Shown here: piece by piece, positions 33,404 to 45,526 of the stretch
Layout of the letters: each line of letters begins with the position of its first letter
Numbering within the stretch: position 1 is the stretch's first letter
The notes under the pieces: model-generated
Database searches by the model: none
Told to the model about the DNA's origin: nothing
What the model saw: only the letters and a program-made list of their open reading frames with translations
Made by a program: the position numbers and the translations under genes
From: Megalopta genalis
Lineage: Eukaryota > Arthropoda > Insecta > Hymenoptera > Halictidae
Length of the DNA stretch: 64,000 nucleotides
Reading direction: 5' to 3'
NCBI RefSeq assembly: GCF_051020955.1
Contig: NW_027476097.1
Location: 769,001-833,000 of the forward strand

Positions 33404-36049
33404 CTTGTTGCTCTTGTTGGTCTTGTTGTTCTTGTTGTTCTTGTTGTTCTTGTTGTTCTCGCTGTTCTTGTTGTTCTTGTTGTTCTTGTTGTTTTTGTTG
33501 GTCTTGTTGTTCTTGTTGTTCTTGTTGTTGTTCTTGCTGTTCTTGTTGTAGTTGTTGTTATTGTCCTTGTTGTTGTTGTAGTTCTTGTTGTTCTTGTTGT
33601 TCTTGTTGTTCTTGTTGTTCTTGTTGTTCTTGTTGTTTTTGTTGTTCTTGTTGTTCTTGTTGTTCTTGTTGTTCTTGTTGTTCTCGTTGTTGTTGTTGTT
33701 GTTCCTGCTGTTCATGTCGTTGTTGTTCTTGATGTTCTTGTTGTTCTTGTTGTTCTTGTTTTTGTTGTTCTTGTTGTTCTGGTTGTTCTTGTTGTTGTTC
33801 TTGTTGTTCTTGTTGTTCTTGTTCTTGATCTTGTTCTTGTTCTTGTTCTTGTTCTTGTTCTTGTTCTTGTTCTTGTTCTTGTTCTTGTTCTTGCTCTTGT
33901 TCTTGTTTTTGTTGTTGTTGTTGTTGTTGTTGTTCTTGCTGTTCTTGCTGTTCTTGTTGTTATTGTTGTTATTGTCCTTGTTGTTCTTGTTGTTCTTGTT
34001 GTTCTTGTTCTTCTTGTTGTTCTTGTTCTTGTTGTTCTTGTTGTTCTTGTTGTTCTTGTTGTTCTTGTTGTTGTTCTTGTTGTTGTTGTTGTTCTTGCTG
34101 TTCTTGTTGTTCTTGTTGTTCTTGTTGTTCTTGTTGTTCTTGTTGTTCTTGTTGTTCTTGTTGTTCTTGTTGTTCTTGTTGTTCTTGTTGTTCTTGTTGT
34201 TCTTGTTGTTCTTGTTGTTCTTGTTGTTCTTGTTGTTCTTCTTGTTGTTGTTGTTCTTGCTGTTCTTGTTGTAGTTGCTGTTGTTGTCCTTGTTGTTGTA
34301 GTTCTTGTTGTTCTTGTTGTTCCTGTTGTTCTTGTTGTTCTCGTTGTCCTTGTTGTTCTTGTTGTTCTTGTTGTTCTTGTTGTTTTTGTTGATATTGTTG
34401 TTCTTGTTGTTCTTGTTGTTCTTTTTGCTATTCTTGTTGTTCTTGTTGTTCTTGTTATTCTTGTTGTTCTAGTTGTTCTCGTTGTTCTCGTTGTTCTCGT
34501 TGTTCTCGTTGTTCTCGTTGTTCTCGTTGCTCTCGTTGCTCTCGTTGTTCTCGTTGACCTCGTTGTTCTTGTTGTTCTTGTTGTTCTTGTTGTTCTTGTT
34601 GTTCTTGTTGTTCTTGTTGTTCTTGCTGTTCTTGTTGTTCTAGTTGTTCTTGTTGTTCTTGTTGTTCTTGTTGTTCGTGTTGTTCTTGTTGTTATTGTTG
34701 TTCTTGTTGTTCTTCTTGTTCTTGTTGTTCTTGTTGTTCTTGTTGTTCTTGTTGCTCTTGTTGATCTTGTTGCTCTTGTTGATCTTGTTGCTCTTGTTGC
34801 TCTTGTTGCTCTTGTTGCTGTTGTGCTTGTTGGTGTTCTTGTTGTTGTTCTAGTTGTTCTTGTTGTTGTTGTTCTGGTTGTTCTTGTTGTTCTTGTTGTT
34901 CTTGTTGTTCTTGTTGTTCTTGTTGTTCTTGTTGTTCTTGTTGTTCTTGTTGTTCTTGTTGTTCTTGTTGTTCTCGTTGTCCTTGTTGTTCTTGTTGTTC
35001 TTGTTGTTCTTGTTGTTCTTGTTGTTTTTGTTGGTCTTGTTGTTCTTGTTGTTCCTGTTGTTCCTGTTGTTCTTGTTGTTCTGGTTGTTCTTGTTGTTCT
35101 TGTTGTTCTTGTTGTTTTTGTTGGTCTTGTTGTTCTTGTTGTTCTTGTTGTTGTTCTTGTTGTTGTTGTTGTTCTTGCTGTTCTTGTTGTAGTTGTTGTT
35201 ATTGTCCTTGTTGTTGTTGTAGTTCTTGTTGTTCTTGTTGTTCTTGTTGTTCTTGTTGTTTTTGTTGATATTGTTGTTCTTGTTGTTCTTGTTGTTCTTT
35301 TTGCTGTTCTTGTTGTTCTTGTTATTCTTGTTGTTCTAGTTGTTCTCGTTGTTCTCGTTGTTCTCGTTGTTCTCGTTGTTCTCGTTGTTCTCGTTGCTCT
35401 CGTTGCTCTCGTTGTTCTCGTTGTCCCCGTTGTTCTTGTTGTTCATGTTGTTCTTGTTGTTCTTGTTGTTCTTGTTGTTCTTGCTGTTCTTGTTGTTCTA
35501 GTTGTTCTTGTTGTTCTTGTTGTTCTTGTTGTTCTTGTTGTTCTTGTTGTTCTTGTTGTTCTTGTTGTTCTTGTTGTTCTTGTTGTTCTTGTTGTTCTTG
35601 TTGCTCTTGTTGCTCTTGTTGATCTTGTTGCTCTTGTTGATCTTGTTGCTCTTGTTGCTCTTGTTGCTCTTGTTGCTGTTGTTGCTCTTGTTCCTGTTGT
35701 GCTTGTTGGTGTTCTTGTTGTTGTTGTTCTAGTTGTTCTTGTTGTTGTTGTTCTGGTTGTTCTTGTTGTTCTTGTTGTTCCGGTTGTTGTTGTTGTTGTT
35801 CTTGTTGCTCTTGTTGTTGTTGTTCTTATTTTTGTTGTTGTTGTTTTTCTTGCTGTTCTTGTTCTTGTTGTTCTTGTTGTTCTTGTTGTTCTTTCTGGTC
35901 ATGTTGTTGTTGTTGTTGTTGTTGTTGTCCTTGTTGTTATTGTTGTTCTTGTTGTTCTTGTTGTTCTTGTTGTTCTTGTTGTTCTCGTTGTTCTTGTTGT
36001 TCTTGTTGTTCTTGTTGTTCTTGTTGTTCTTGTTGTTCTTGTTGTTCTT

Positions 36050-36080
<31 letters not shown>

Positions 36081-36479
36081 TTCTTGTTGTTCTTGTTGTT
36101 CTTGTTGTTCTTGTTGTTCTTGTTGTTCTTGTTGTTCTTGTTGTTCTTGTTGTTCTTGTTTTTCTTGTTGTTCTTGTTGTTCTTGTTGTTCTTGTTGTTC
36201 TTGTTGTTCTTGTTGTTCTTGTTGTTCTTGTTGTTCTTGTTGTTCTTGTTGTTCTTGTTGTTCTTGTTGTTCTTGTTGTTCTTCTTGTTGTTGTTCTAGT
36301 TGTCCTTGTTGTTGTTGTTCTGGTTGTTCTTGTTGTTCTTGATGTTCCGGTTGTTCTTGTTGTTCTTGTTCTTGTTGTTCTTGTTGATCTTGTTGTTCTT
36401 GCTGTTCATGTTGTTCTTGTTGTTCTGGTTGTTCTTGTTGTTCTTGTTGTTCTTGTTGTTCTTGTTGTTCTTGTTGTTC

Positions 36480-36514
<35 letters not shown>

Positions 36515-36980
36515 CTGGTTGTTCTTGTTGCTCTTGTTGCTCTTGTTGCTCTTGTTGCTCTTGTTGTTCTTGTTGTTCTGGTTGTTGATGTTCTTGTTGT
36601 TCATGTTGTTGTTGTTCTTGTTGTTCTTGTTGTTCTTGTTGTTGTTGTTGTTGTTGTTGTTCTGGTTGTTGATGTTGTTGTTGTTCTTGATGGTCTTGTT
36701 GTTCTTGTTGTCGTTGTTGCTCTTGTTGTTCTTGTTGTTGTTGTTCTAGTTGTTCTTGTTGTTGTTGGTCTGGTTGTTCTGGTTGTTCTTGTTGTTCCGG
36801 TTGTTCTTGTTGTTGTTCATGTTGTTGTTGTTGTTCTTATTTTTGTTGTTGTTGTTTTTCTTGCTGTTCTTGTTCTTGTTGTTCTTGTTGTTCTTGCTCG
36901 TCATGTTGTTTTTGTTGTTCTTGTTGTTCTTATTGTTCTTGTTGTTGTTGTCCTCGTTGTACTTGTTGTTCTTGTTGTTC

Positions 36981-37015
<35 letters not shown>

Positions 37016-37045
37016 CTTGTTGTTCTTGTTGGTCTTGTTGTTCTT

Positions 37046-37076
<31 letters not shown>

Positions 37077-37135
37077 TACTTGTTGTTCTTGTTGGTCTTG
37101 TTGTTCTTGTTGTTCTTGTTGTTGTTGTTGTTCTC

Positions 37136-37166
<31 letters not shown>

Positions 37167-37597
37167 TTGTTGTTGTTCTTGTTGTTCTTGTTGTTCTTGT
37201 TGTTCTTGTTGTTCTTGTTGTTGTTGTTCTTGTTGTTCTTGTTGTTCTTGTTGTTCTTGTTGTTCTTGTTGTTCTTGTTGTTCTTGTTGTTCTTGTTGTT
37301 CTTGTTGTTCTCGTTGTTCTTGTTGTTCTTGTTGTTCTTGTTGTTCTTGTTGTTGTTGTTGTCCTTGTTGTTCTTGTTGTTCTTGTTGTTCTTGTTATTC
37401 TTGTTGATCTTGTTGTTCTTGTTTTCTTGTTGTTCTTGTTGTTCTTGTTGTTCTTGTTGTTCTTGTTGTTCTTGTTGTTCTTGTTGTTCTTGTTGTTCTT
37501 GTTGTTCTTGTTGTTCTTGCTGTTCATGTTGTTCTTGTTGTTCTGGTTGTTCTTGTTGTTCTTGTTGTTCTTGTTGTTCTTGTTGTTCTTGTTGTTC

Positions 37598-37629
<32 letters not shown>

Positions 37630-37741
37630 CTGGTTGTTCTTGTTGCTCTTGTTGCTCTTGTTGCTCTTGTTGCTCTTGTTGTTCTTGTTGTTCTGGTTGT
37701 TGACGTTCTTGTTGTTCATGTTGTTGTTGTTCTTGTTGTTC

Positions 37742-37773
<32 letters not shown>

Positions 37774-38095
37774 CTGGTTGTTGATGTTGTTGTTGTTCTT
37801 GATGGTCTTGTTGTTCTTGTTGTTCTTGTTGTTCTTGTTGTTCTTGTTGTTGTTGTTGTTCTAGTTGTTCTTGTTGTTGTTGGTCTGGTTGTTCTGGTTG
37901 TTCTTGTTGTTCCGGTTGTTCTTGTTGTTGTTCATGTTGTTGTTGTTGTTCTTATTTTTGTTGTTGTTGTTTTTCTTGCTGTTCTTGTTCTTGTTGTTCT
38001 TGTTGTTCTTGCTCGTCATGTTGTTTTTGTTGTTCTTGTTGTTCTTATTGTTCTTGTTGTTGTTGTCCTCGTTGTACTTGTTGTTCTTGTTGTTC

Positions 38096-38130
<35 letters not shown>

Positions 38131-38443
38131 CTTGTTGTTCTTGTTGGTCTTGTTGTTCTTGTTGTTCTTGTTGTTCTTGTTGTTCTCGCTGTTCTTGTTG
38201 TTCTTGTTGTTCTTGTTGTTTTTGTTGGTCTTGTTGTTCTGGTTGTTCTTGTTGTTGTTCTTGCTGTTCTTGTTGTAGTTGTTGTTATTGTCCTTGTTGT
38301 TGTTGTAGTTCTTGTTGTTCTTGTTGTTCTTGTTCTTGTTGTTCTTGTTGATCTTGTTGTTCTTGCTGTTCATGTTGTTCTTGTTGTTCTGGTTGTTCTT
38401 GTTGTTCTTGTTGTTCTTGTTGTTCTTGTTGTTCTTGTTGTTC

Positions 38444-38475
<32 letters not shown>

Positions 38476-38587
38476 CTGGTTGTTCTTGTTGCTCTTGTTG
38501 CTCTTGTTGCTCTTGTTGCTCTTGTTGTTCTTGTTGTTCTGGTTGTTGATGTTCTTGTTGTTCATGTTGTTGTTGTTCTTGTTGTTC

Positions 38588-38622
<35 letters not shown>

Positions 38623-38707
38623 CTGGTTGTTGATGTTGTTGTTGTTCTTGATGGTCTTGTTGTTCTTGTTGTTCTTGTTGTTCTTGTTGTTCTTGTTGTT
38701 GTTGTTG
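31931..38707. repeat. Region of repeated TGGTCTGG modules
   Basis: A module beginning TTCTAGTTG and containing GTTGGTCTGGTTG, TTCCGG, TTCTTATTT, TGCTCGTCATG and TGTCCTCGTTGTACTTG starts at 31,934, 33,146, 36,746 and 37,861 here (and again at 38,710). Between copies are CTC and GATC runs, TTG runs of up to 11 triplets (38,096-38,128) and near-pure tracts. 33,826-34,250 also holds a 6-bp subarray and TTCTTC units. The single TTGTTTTCTTG deletion at 37,421-37,425 shifts the register once. Confidence 0.83.
33834..33905. repeat. 6-bp subarray, 12 units with one CTC variant
   Basis: TTCTTG units after TTGATC; the unit near 33,894 reads CTCTTG. The paralogue at 39,404-39,463 has 10 units and carries the same CTC variant near its right end. 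The variant therefore predates the duplication and unit number changed after it. Confidence 0.88.
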
Positions 38708-41110
38708 TTCTAGTTGTTCTTGTTGTTGTTGGTCTGGTTGTTCTGGTTGTTCTTGTTGTTCCGGTTGTTCTTGTTGTTGTTCATGTTGTTGTTGTTGTTC
38801 TTATTTTTGTTGTTGTTGTTTTTCTTGCTGTTCTTGTTCTTGTTGTTCTTGTTGTTCTTGCTCGTCATGTTGTTTTTGTTGTTCTTGTTGTTCTTATTGT
38901 TCTTGTTGTTGTTGTCCTCGTTGTACTTGTTGTTCTTGTTGTTCTTGTTGTTGTTGTTGTTGTTGTTGTTGTTCTTGTTGTTCTTGTTGGTCTTGTTGTT
39001 CTTGTTGTTCTTGTTGTTCTTGTTGTTCTCGCTGTTCTTGTTGTTCTTGTTGTTCTTGTTGTTTTTGTTGGTCTTGTTGTTCTGGTTGTTCTTGTTGTTG
39101 TTCTTGCTGTTCTTGTTGTAGTTGTTGTTATTGTCCTTGTTGTTGTTGTAGTTCTTGTTGTTCTTGTTGTTCTTGTTGTTCTTGTTGTTCTTGTTGTTCT
39201 TGTTGTTTTTGTTGTTCTTGTTGTTCTTGTTGTTCTTGTTGTTCTTGTTGTTCTCGTTGTTGTTGTTGTTGTTCCTGCTGTTCATGTCGTTGTTGTTCTT
39301 GATGTTCTTGTTGTTCTTGTTGTTCTTGTTTTTGTTGTTCTTGTTGTTCTGGTTGTTCTTGTTGTTGTTCTTGTTGTTCTTGTTGTTCTTGTTCTTGATC
39401 TTGTTCTTGTTCTTGTTCTTGTTCTTGTTCTTGTTCTTGTTCTTGTTCTTGCTCTTGTTCTTGTTTTTGTTGTTGTTGTTGTTGTTGTTGTTCTTGCTGT
39501 TCGTGCTGTTCTTGTTGTTATTGTTGTTATTGCCCTTGTTGTTCTTGTTGTTCTTGTTGTTCTTGTTCTTCTTGTTGTTCTTGTTCTTGTTGTTCTTGTT
39601 GTTCTTGTTGTTCTTGTTGTTCTTGTTGTTGTTCTTGTTGTTGTTGTTGTTCTTGCTGTTCTTGTTGTTCTTGTTGTTCTTGTTGTTCTTGTTGTTCTTG
39701 TTGTTCTTGTTGTTCTTGTTGTTCTTGTTGTTCTTGTTGTTCTTGTTGTTCTTGTTGTTCTTGTTGTTCTTGTTGTTCTTGTTGTTCTTGTTGTTCTTGT
39801 TGTTCTTGTTGTTCTTGTTGTTCTTCTTGTTGTTGTTGTTCTTGCTGTTCTTGTTGTAGTTGCTGTTGTTGTCCTTGTTGTTGTAGTTCTTGTTGTTCTT
39901 GTTGTTCCTGTTGTTCTTGTTGTTCTCGTTGTCCTTGTTGTTCTTGTTGTTCTTGTTGTTCTTGTTGTTTTTGTTGATATTGTTGTTCTTGTTGTTCTTG
40001 TTGTTCTTTTTGCTATTCTTGTTGTTCTTGTTGTTCTTGTTATTCTTGTTGTTCTAGTTGTTCTCGTTGTTCTCGTTGTTCTCGTTGTTCTCGTTGTTCT
40101 CGTTGTTCTCGTTGCTCTCGTTGCTCTCGTTGTTCTCGTTGACCTCGTTGTTCTTGTTGTTCTTGTTGTTCTTGTTGTTCTTGTTGTTCTTGTTGTTCTT
40201 GCTGTTCTTGTTGTTCTAGTTGTTCTTGTTGTTCTTGTTGTTCTTGTTGTTCGTGTTGTTCTTGTTGTTCTTGTTGTTCTTGTTGTTCTTGTTGTTCTTG
40301 TTGTTCTTCTTGTTCTTGTTGTTCTTGTTGTTCTTGTTGTTCTTGTTGTTCTTGTTGTTCTTGTTGTTCTTGTTGTTCTTGTTCTTGTTGTTCTTGTTGT
40401 TCTTGTTGTTCTTGTTGTTCTTGTTGTTCTTGTTGTTCTTGTTGTTCTTGTTGTTCTTGTTGTTCTTGTTGTTCTTGTTGTTCTTGTTGTTCTTGTTGTT
40501 CTTGTTGTTCTTGTTGTTCTTGTTGTTCTTGTTGTTCTTGTTGTTCTTGTTGTTTTTGTTGTTCATGTTGTTCTTGTTGTTCTTCTTGTTGTTGTTCTAG
40601 TTGTCCTTGTTGTTGTTGTTGTTCTGGTTGTTCTTGTTGTTCTTGATGTTCCGGTTGTTCTTGTTGTTCTTGTTCTTGTTGTTCTTGTTGTTCTTGTTGT
40701 TCTTGCTGCTCATGTTGTTCTTGTTGTTCTTGTTGTTCTTGTTGTTCTTCCTGTTCATGTTGTTCTTGTTGTTCTTGTTATTCTTGTTGTTCTTGTTGTT
40801 CTTGTTGTTCTTGTTGTTCTTGTTGTTCTTGTTGTTCTTGTTGTTCTTGTTGTTCTTGTTGTTCTTGTTGTTCTTGTTGTTCTTGTTGTTCTTGTTGTTC
40901 TTGTTGTTCTTGTTGTTCTTGTTGTTCTTGTTGTTCTTGTTGTTCTTGTTGTTCTTGTTGTTCTTGTTGTTCTTGTTGTTCTTGTTGTTCTTGTTGTTCT
41001 TGTTGTTCTTGTTGTTCTTGTTGTTCTTGTTGTTCTTGTTGTTCTTGTTGTTCCTGTTGTTCTTGTTGTTCTCGTTGTTCTTGTTGTTCTTGTTGTTCTT
41101 GTTGTTTTAG
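38708..41110. repeat. Copy 2 of the 5.57 kb-offset duplication
   Basis: About 38,714-40,310 matches 33,150-34,730 at offsets of 5,564-5,576 bp. It covers the TGGTCTGG module, CTC variants, 6-bp subarray, TTCTTC units, near-pure tract, GATATTG, TTTTTGCTA and TCG block ending in GACCTCG near 40,140. A small visible difference is TTCGTGCTG with TGCCCTTG near 39,500-39,535. The rest (40,310-41,110) is near-pure units and a TAG-TCC module at 40,601. Confidence 0.83.
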
Positions 41111-41677
41111 TTGGTCTTGTTGTGCTTGTTGTTCTTGTTGTTGTTCTTGTTGTTGTTGTTGTTGTTCTTGCTGTTCTTGTTGTTCTTGTTGGTCTTGTTG
41201 TTTTTGTTGTTCTTGTTGTTCTTGTTATTCTTGTTGTTCTAGTTGTTCTCGTTGTTCTCGTTGTTCTCGTTGTTCTCGTTGTTCTCGTTGTTCTCGTTGT
41301 TCTCGTTGCTCTCGTTGCTCTCGTTGTTCTCGTTGTCCTCGTTGTTCTTGTTGTTCTTGTTGTTCTTGTTGTTTTTGTTGATATTGTTGTTCTTGTTGTT
41401 CTTGTTGTTCTTGTTGTTTTTGTTGATATTGTTGTTCTTGTTGTTCTTGTTGTTATTTTTGCTGCTCTTGTTGTTCTTGTTATTCTTGTTGTTCTCGTTG
41501 TTCTCGTTGTTCTCGTTGTTCTCGTTGTTCTCGTTGTTCTCGTTGTTCTCGTTGCTCTCGTTGCTCTCGTTGTTCTCGTTGTCCTCGTTGTTCTTGTTGT
41601 TCTTGTTGTTCTTGTTCTTCTTGTTGTTCTTGTTGTTCTTGTTGTTCTTGTTGTTCTTGCTGTTCTTGTTGTTCTAG
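41111..41677. repeat. Two TCG blocks with GATATTG marks
   Basis: TCG blocks near 41,247-41,345 and 41,493-41,592 flank two TTTTTGTTGATATTG units and a TTATTTTTGCTGCTC mark. The block ends at TTCTAG just before the 2.62 kb tandem duplication. Confidence 0.85.
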
Positions 41678-41739
41678 TTGTTCTTGTTGTTCTTGTTGTT
41701 CTTGTTGTTCTTGTTGTTCTTGTTGTTCTTGTTGTTCTT

Positions 41740-41770
<31 letters not shown>

Positions 41771-42861
41771 TTCTTGTTGTTCTTGTTGTTCTTGTTGTTC
41801 TTGTTGTTCTTGTTGTTCTTGTTGTTCTTGTTGTTCTTGTTGTTCTTGTTGTTCTTGTTGTTCTTGTTGTTCTTGTTGTTCTTGTTGTTCTTGTTGTTCT
41901 TGTTGTTCTTGTTGTTCTTCTTGTTGTTGTTGTTCTTGCTGTTCTCGTTGTTCTCGTTGTTCTCGTTGTTCTCGTTGCTCTCGTTGTTCTCGTTGCTTTC
42001 GTTGCTCTCGTTGTTCTCGTTGTCCTCCTTGTTCTTGTTGTTCTTGTTGTTCTTGTTGTTCTTGTTGTTCTTGTTGTTCTTGTTGTTCTTGTTGTTCTTG
42101 CTGTTCTTGTTGTTCTAGTTGTTCTTGTTGTTCTTGTTGATCTTGTTGCTCTTGTTGCTCTTGTTGCTCTTGTTACTCTTGTTGCTCTTGTTGCTGTTGT
42201 TGCTCTTGTTGCTGTTGTGGTTGTTGTTGTTCTTGTTCTTGTTGTTCTAGTTGTTCTTGTTGTTGTTGTTCTGGTTGTTCTTGTTGTTCTTGTTGTTCCG
42301 GTTGTTGTTGTTGTTGTTCTTGTTGCTCTTGTTGTTGTTGTTCTTATTTTTGTTGTTGTTGTTTTTCTTGCTGTTCTTGTTCTTGTTGTTCTTGTTGTTC
42401 TTGTTGTTCTTTCTGGTCATGTTGTTGTTGTTGTTCTTGTTGTTGTCCTTGTTGTTCTTGTTGTTCTTGTTGTTCTTGTTGTTCTTGTTGTTCTTGTTGT
42501 TCTTGTTGTTCTTGTTGTTCTTGTTGTTCTTGTTGTTCTTGTTGTTCTTGTTGTTCCTGTTGTTCTTGTTGTTCTTGTTCTTGTTGTTCCTGTTGTTCTT
42601 GTTGTTCTTGTTGTTGTTCTTGTTGTTCTTGTTGCTCTTCTTGTACATGTTGTTCTTCTTGTTGTTATTGTTGTTGTTGTCCTTGTTGTTCTTCTTGTTG
42701 TTGTTCTAGTTGTCCTTGTTGTTGTTGTTGTTGTCCTTGTTGTTCTTGTTGTGGTTGTCCTTGTTGTTCTTGTTGTGCTTGTTGTTCTTGTTGATCTTGT
42801 TGTTCTTGTTGCTCTTGTTGCTCTTGTTGCTCTCGTTGCTCTTGATGTTCTTGTAGCTCTT

Positions 42862-42892
<31 letters not shown>

Positions 42893-44293
42893 TTGTTTTT
42901 GTTGTTCTTGCTTTTGTTGTTCTTGTTGTTGTTGTTCTTGTCGTTGTGGTTCTTGTTGTTCCTGTTGTTGTTGTTGTTCTTGTTGTTCTTGTTGTTGTTG
43001 TTCATGTAGTCCTTGTTGTTGTTGCTCTTGCTGTTCTTGTTCTTGTTGTCCTTGTTGTTCTTTCTGTTCTTGTTGTTGTTGTTGTTGTTGTTGTCCTTGC
43101 CGTTCTTGTTGTTCTTGTTGTTCTTGTTGTTCTTGTTGTTCTTGTTGTTCTTGTTGTTCTTGTTGCTCATGTTGCTCTTGTTGCTCTTGTTGCTGTTGTT
43201 GCTCTTGTTGTTCTGGTTGTTGATGTTCTTGTTGTTCATGTTGTTCTTGTTGTTGTTGCTGTTGCTGTTTTTGTTGTTCTTGTTGTTGTTATTGTTGTTG
43301 TTGTCCTTGTTGTTCTTGTTGATCTTGTTGTTCTTGTTGTTCTTGTTGTTCATGTTGTTCTTGTTGTTCTTGTTGTTCTTGCTGTTCTTGTTGTTCTTGT
43401 CGTTCTTCTTGTTCTTGTTATTCTTGTGGTTCTTGTTGTTCTTGTTGTTCTTGTTGTTCTCGTTGTTCTTGTTGTTCTCGTTGTTCTCGTTGTTCTCGTT
43501 GTTCTCGTTGTTCTTGTTGTTCTTGTTCTTCTTGTTGTTCTTGTTGTTCTTGTTGTTCTTGTTGTTCTTGTTGTTCTTGTTGTTCTTGTTGCTCTTGTTG
43601 ATCTTGTTTCTCTTGTTGCTCTTGTTGCTCTTGCTGCTCTTGTTGCTCTTCTTGTTCTTGTTGCTCTTGTTGCTGTTGTTGCTCTTGTTGCTGTTGTGGT
43701 TGTTGTTGTTCTAGTTGTTCTTGTTGTTGTTGTTCTGGTTTTTCTTGTTGTTCCGGTTGTTCTTGTTGTTGTTCTTGTTGTTCTTGTCGTTGTGGTTTTT
43801 ATTTTTGTTGTTGTTGTTTTTCTTGCCGTTCTTGTTCTTGTTGTTCTTGTTGTTGTTGTTGTTCTTGTTGTTCTCGTTGTTGTTGTTGTTCTTGTTGTTC
43901 TTGTTGTTGTTGTTGTTCTTGTTGTTCTTGTTGTTCTTGTTGTTCTTGTTGTTCTTGTTGTTCTTGTTGTTCTTGTTGTTCTTGTTGTTCTTGTTGTTCT
44001 TGTTGTTCTTGTTGTTCTTGTTGTTCTTGTTGTTCTTGTTGTTCTTGTTGTTCTTGTTGTTCCTGTTGTTCTTGTCGTTCTTGTTGTTGTTGTTCTAGTT
44101 GTTGCTGTTGTTGTTCTTGTTGTTCTTGTTGTTCCGGTTGTTCATGTTTTTGTTCTTGTTGTTGTTGTTGTTCTTATTTTTGTTGTTGTTGTTGTTTTTC
44201 TTGTTGTTCTTGTTGTTCTTGTTGTTCATGCTGGTCATGTTGTTCTTGTTGTTCTTGTTGTTCTTGTTGTTCTTGCTGTTCTTGTTGTTCTAG
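41678..44293. repeat. 2.62 kb tandem duplication, copy 1
   Basis: Near-pure tract, TTCTTC, TCG block (about 41,943-42,030), CTC run with TTACTC near 42,173, CCGG module (42,251), TGTACATG mark near 42,650, CTC and TTG-rich modules, TCG units near 43,460-43,510, a second CTC run, and a CCGG module with TGTGGTTTTTATTTTTG near 43,800. Every mark reappears 2,616 to 2,652 bp downstream. Confidence 0.9.
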
Positions 44294-44355
44294 TTGTTCT
44301 TGTTGTTCTTGTTGTTCTTGTTGTTCTTGTTGTTCTTGTTGTTCTTGTTGTTCTT

Positions 44356-44386
<31 letters not shown>

Positions 44387-45495
44387 TTCTTGTTGTTCTT
44401 GTTGTTCTTGTTGTTCTTGTTGTTCTTGTTGTTCTTGTTGTTCTTGTTGTTCTTGTTGTTCTTGTTGTTCTTGTTGTTCTTGTTGTTCTTGTTGTTCTTG
44501 TTGTTCTTGTTGTTCTTGTTGTTCTTGTTGTTCTTCTTGTTGTTGTTGTTCTTGCTGTTCTCGTTGTTCTCGTTGTTCTCGTTGTTCTCGTTGCTCTCGT
44601 TGTTCTCGTTGCTCTCGTTGCTCTCGTTGTTCTCGTTGTCCTCCTTGTTCTTGTTGTTCTTGTTGTTCTTGTTGTTCTTGTTGTTCTTGTTGTTCTTGTT
44701 GTTCTTGTTGTTCTTGCTGTTCTTGTTGTTCTAGTTGTTCTTGTTGTTCTTGTTGATCTTGTTGCTCTTGTTGCTCTTGTTGCTCTTGTTACTCTTGTTG
44801 CTCTTGTTGCTGTTGTTGCTCTTGTTGCTGTTGTGGTTGTTGTTGTTCTTGTTCTTGTTGTTCTAGTTGTTCTTGTTGTTGTTGTTCTGGTTGTTCTTGT
44901 TGTTCTTGTTGTTCCGGTTGTTGTTGTTGTTGTTCTTGTTGCTCTTGTTGTTGTTGTTCTTATTTTTGTTGTTGTTGTTTTTCTTGCTGTTCTTGTTCTT
45001 GTTGTTCTTGTTGTTCTTGTTGTTCTTTCTGGTCATGTTGTTGTTGTTGTTCTTGTTGTTGTCCTTGTTGTTCTTGTTGTTCTTGTTGTTCTTGTTGTTC
45101 TTGTTGTTCTTGTTGTTCTTGTTGTTCTTGTTGTTCTTGTTGTTCTTGTTGTTCTTGTTGTTCTTGTTGTTCCTGTTGTTCTTGTTGTTCTTGTTCTTGT
45201 TGTTCCTGTTGTTCTTGTTGTTCTTGTTGTTCTTGTTGTTGTTCTTGTTGTTCTTGTTGTTCTTGTTGCTCTTCTTGTACATGTTGTTCTTCTTGTTGTT
45301 ATTGTTGTTGTTGTCCTTGTTGTTCTTCTTGTTGTTGTTCTAGTTGTCCTTGTTGTTGTTGTTGTTGTCCTTGTTGTTCTTGTTGTGGTTGTCCTTGTTG
45401 TTCTTGTTGTGCTTGTTGTTCTTGTTGATCTTGTTGTTCTTGTTGCTCTTGTTGCTCTTGTTGCTCTCGTTGCTCTTGATGTTCTTGTAGCTCTT

Positions 45496-45526
<31 letters not shown>

